DNA of 64,000 nt, from contig NC_012870.2 in the NCBI RefSeq assembly GCF_000003195.3, forward strand, positions 50,851,388 through 50,915,387, read 5' to 3'. A program made the position numbers and the translations under genes. The DNA is from Sorghum bicolor. Lineage: Eukaryota > Streptophyta > Magnoliopsida > Poales > Poaceae. Positions 62,501-64,000 of the stretch are shown in pieces. Numbering within the stretch: position 1 is the stretch's first letter; the number at the start of each line of letters is the position of its first letter. A model generated the notes under the pieces. That model saw only the letters and a list, made by a program, of their open reading frames with translations. It was not told the DNA's origin and ran no database searches.

Positions 62501-63394
62501 ACTTGAGGTCACGTACTCATGTAGTATGCAATAGACATAGCTTTCTTTCAGCAAGAAAACAGAATGACCTAAACAATTTGGGATATTAGAGGGTACAATT
62601 CATGATAGCGGTCAAACCAAAATTTAAGATCATTATAATTGTTGGCCGTGGACGCTATATATCTAGGCAGCACTTGGACTAGGCAAGCTATCAACTGGGC
62701 ATTCATACCCCTAATTCTAGGATCCTAGAAATAAAAGGACAATGACGCTACTACATAGTCCCAACCTGCATCTTAAGTTGAAGTGGCACGCATGCCCTAT
62801 AGTATATATTGGCTATTGAATTGCGTGGGTGTCCCCCTGGCTATGCTAACGACAAGGCATGTTACTAATGTTATGACCGGTCAAAGTGAGAGGTGAGGCT
62901 ACAAGAGTACAAGGTGATGGAGAATTGGAGATGGACTATATGTCGTTTCCGGAATCCTCTAGCTTGGCTCCCCGCCAATGATGACCGCATGTGTTCAGGC
63001 CGACACCCCGGCCGTCTCCTGCCGCTCTGCTTCTAGTTGTAGTTAGCAAGTACCTGGTAGGATTTAATTAATTAATTTGGATCCTTAGTAAACTTTGATG
63101 AGCAGCAAGATAGTAGTAGTAGGTTAGTCATTATCAGCTCCTCAACTTGTTATTAAAAATGCATGTCTAATATATATGCATGGTCAATTCCGTAGCATAG
63201 TAGCAGCAGTTCATTATTTTGAATTCGAGTTGGTTTGTTGAAACTGATCGAACTAGCTAGCTATATCATTGAGGGTCCGATCAATCCGGCCCCACATCAG
63301 TACGCCAGTACGCCGTCTGTCTGATATCATCTCTGGTGGTAAGCATATGCACGTAGTGCCATTTGAAGCTGTAAATCCAGCTAGCCCAGCAGCA
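59576..63394. other. Long spacer, no gene recognised
   Basis: No domain, tRNA or complete mobile element seen over 3.8 kb. Open frames around 61305-61943 show Cys/His-poor, low-bias translations and are not supported as genes. Confidence 0.4.
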
Positions 63395-63517
63395 CTACAG
63401 GCGGCAGGGCGTACAGCGGGTCTGGCCGGCCGGCCCTGCATGCTCATTGCACGCAGCGACGATGGATGAGACGAGAGCAGCAACAAGGCGGAGGAGTAGG
63501 AGGCGGAAGGGGGACAT
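63395..63517 (-). CDS. Possible small secreted peptide, 40 residues
   Basis: From the ATG at 63517 the minus strand encodes MSPFRLLLLRLVAALVSSIV, a good signal-peptide profile, then about 20 residues with three cysteines ending at TAG. No known peptide-hormone or defensin signature is visible, and GC-rich DNA can give such frames by chance. Confidence 0.2.
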   Translation of the reverse strand: MSPFRLLLLRLVAALVSSIVAACNEHAGPAGQTRCTPCRL

Positions 63518-63702
63518 GATGCCCGCCGGGTCTCGTGGGCTGCCGGCGACATCCTCTCCGGCCGATCGACCGATCCCTACGTACTCGAGACAAAGCGGGT
63601 ATTCTGCGCCTGCCTTCTGCTGCAGGCTGAATGGCCACATGCCACTACCGTATGTTTCTACTCATCACGAATCATGCATTGCATTGGATGCATACCCTCC
63701 AC

Positions 63703-64000
63703 CAGGGGCGGAGCCAGGATTTGAACATAGGGGGGGCCGTGCAAATCAAAAACAATCATGTGTGTCAAAATATTACATGACAAAGGTGTACATAGCACCA
63801 AAATAAATATTTGCGACAAAAAAGCAGAAAAAATAAAGAGAAATTAATTATTCTCAAGCCCCTAACCTTTACCTGATCAATCTATTTCTTTGGCCAGGAA
63901 AAGAATCACAGTAAAACAAGTAGTTAAACGGGGGCAAAATTAATTAGTACTAGATCCTAACATCAAATGACAAACAATCAGTTACATATCTTTTAGCCTC
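63703..64000 (+). mobile_element. hAT-type non-autonomous element, partial at window end
   Basis: It starts CAGGGGCGGAGCCAGGATTT and continues with the same sequence as the reversed right part of the element at 54385-55224, at high identity, to the last base of the window. The left flank is CCCTCCAC, the expected half of an 8-bp duplicate. Confidence 0.88.

Overview
The window is plant nuclear DNA, most likely from a panicoid grass (sorghum, maize or sugarcane group). The evidence is spliced genes with GT-AG introns, a plant auxin influx carrier, grass-type CACTA elements with palindromes around AGCACCGGT, Stowaway and Harbinger-like MITEs, and dense nesting of LTR retrotransposons. The species cannot be fixed from the sequence alone. 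No bacterial operon, CRISPR array, rRNA gene or plasmid feature was seen.

Only two host genes are well supported. A small cysteine-rich lipid-transfer-like protein gene lies at 1000-1371 (minus; first exon visible, last short exon not found). A complete three-exon AUX1/LAX auxin influx carrier gene lies at 37075-41297 (minus). Nearly all other recognisable sequence is transposable elements.

Layout: 1-129 holds a LINE remnant. 2687-3020 is one CACTA-type end. 5129-11226 is a hAT element (8-bp target duplication) split by a chromovirus-type Gypsy element (6079-11119, TSD ATAGT). 12811-13788 is a short non-autonomous CACTA (TSD GAT) with a tRNA-like segment. 14044-36450 is a 22.4-kb CACTA (TSD AAG) that carries a nearly intact eight-exon Transposase_24/Ulp1-protease gene, a transposase reduced to its C-terminal half, and a very young Tat-lineage Gypsy element (18754-30717, TSD CCAAG, LTRs identical by eye). 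The Gypsy element has a broken gag-pol but an intact six-exon antisense accessory gene.

From 44657 to 55294 there is a nest of solo LTRs. One LTR (D) is interrupted by a copy of its own family in reverse (C), by a second LTR (A2) that itself contains LTR B, which contains LTR A', and by a hAT MITE. Matching or near-matching target-site repeats resolve each level. The last 8.7 kb holds a Stowaway MITE with a Harbinger-type MITE inside it, microsatellites, weakly structured spacer, and the start of a second copy of the hAT MITE that runs off the window.
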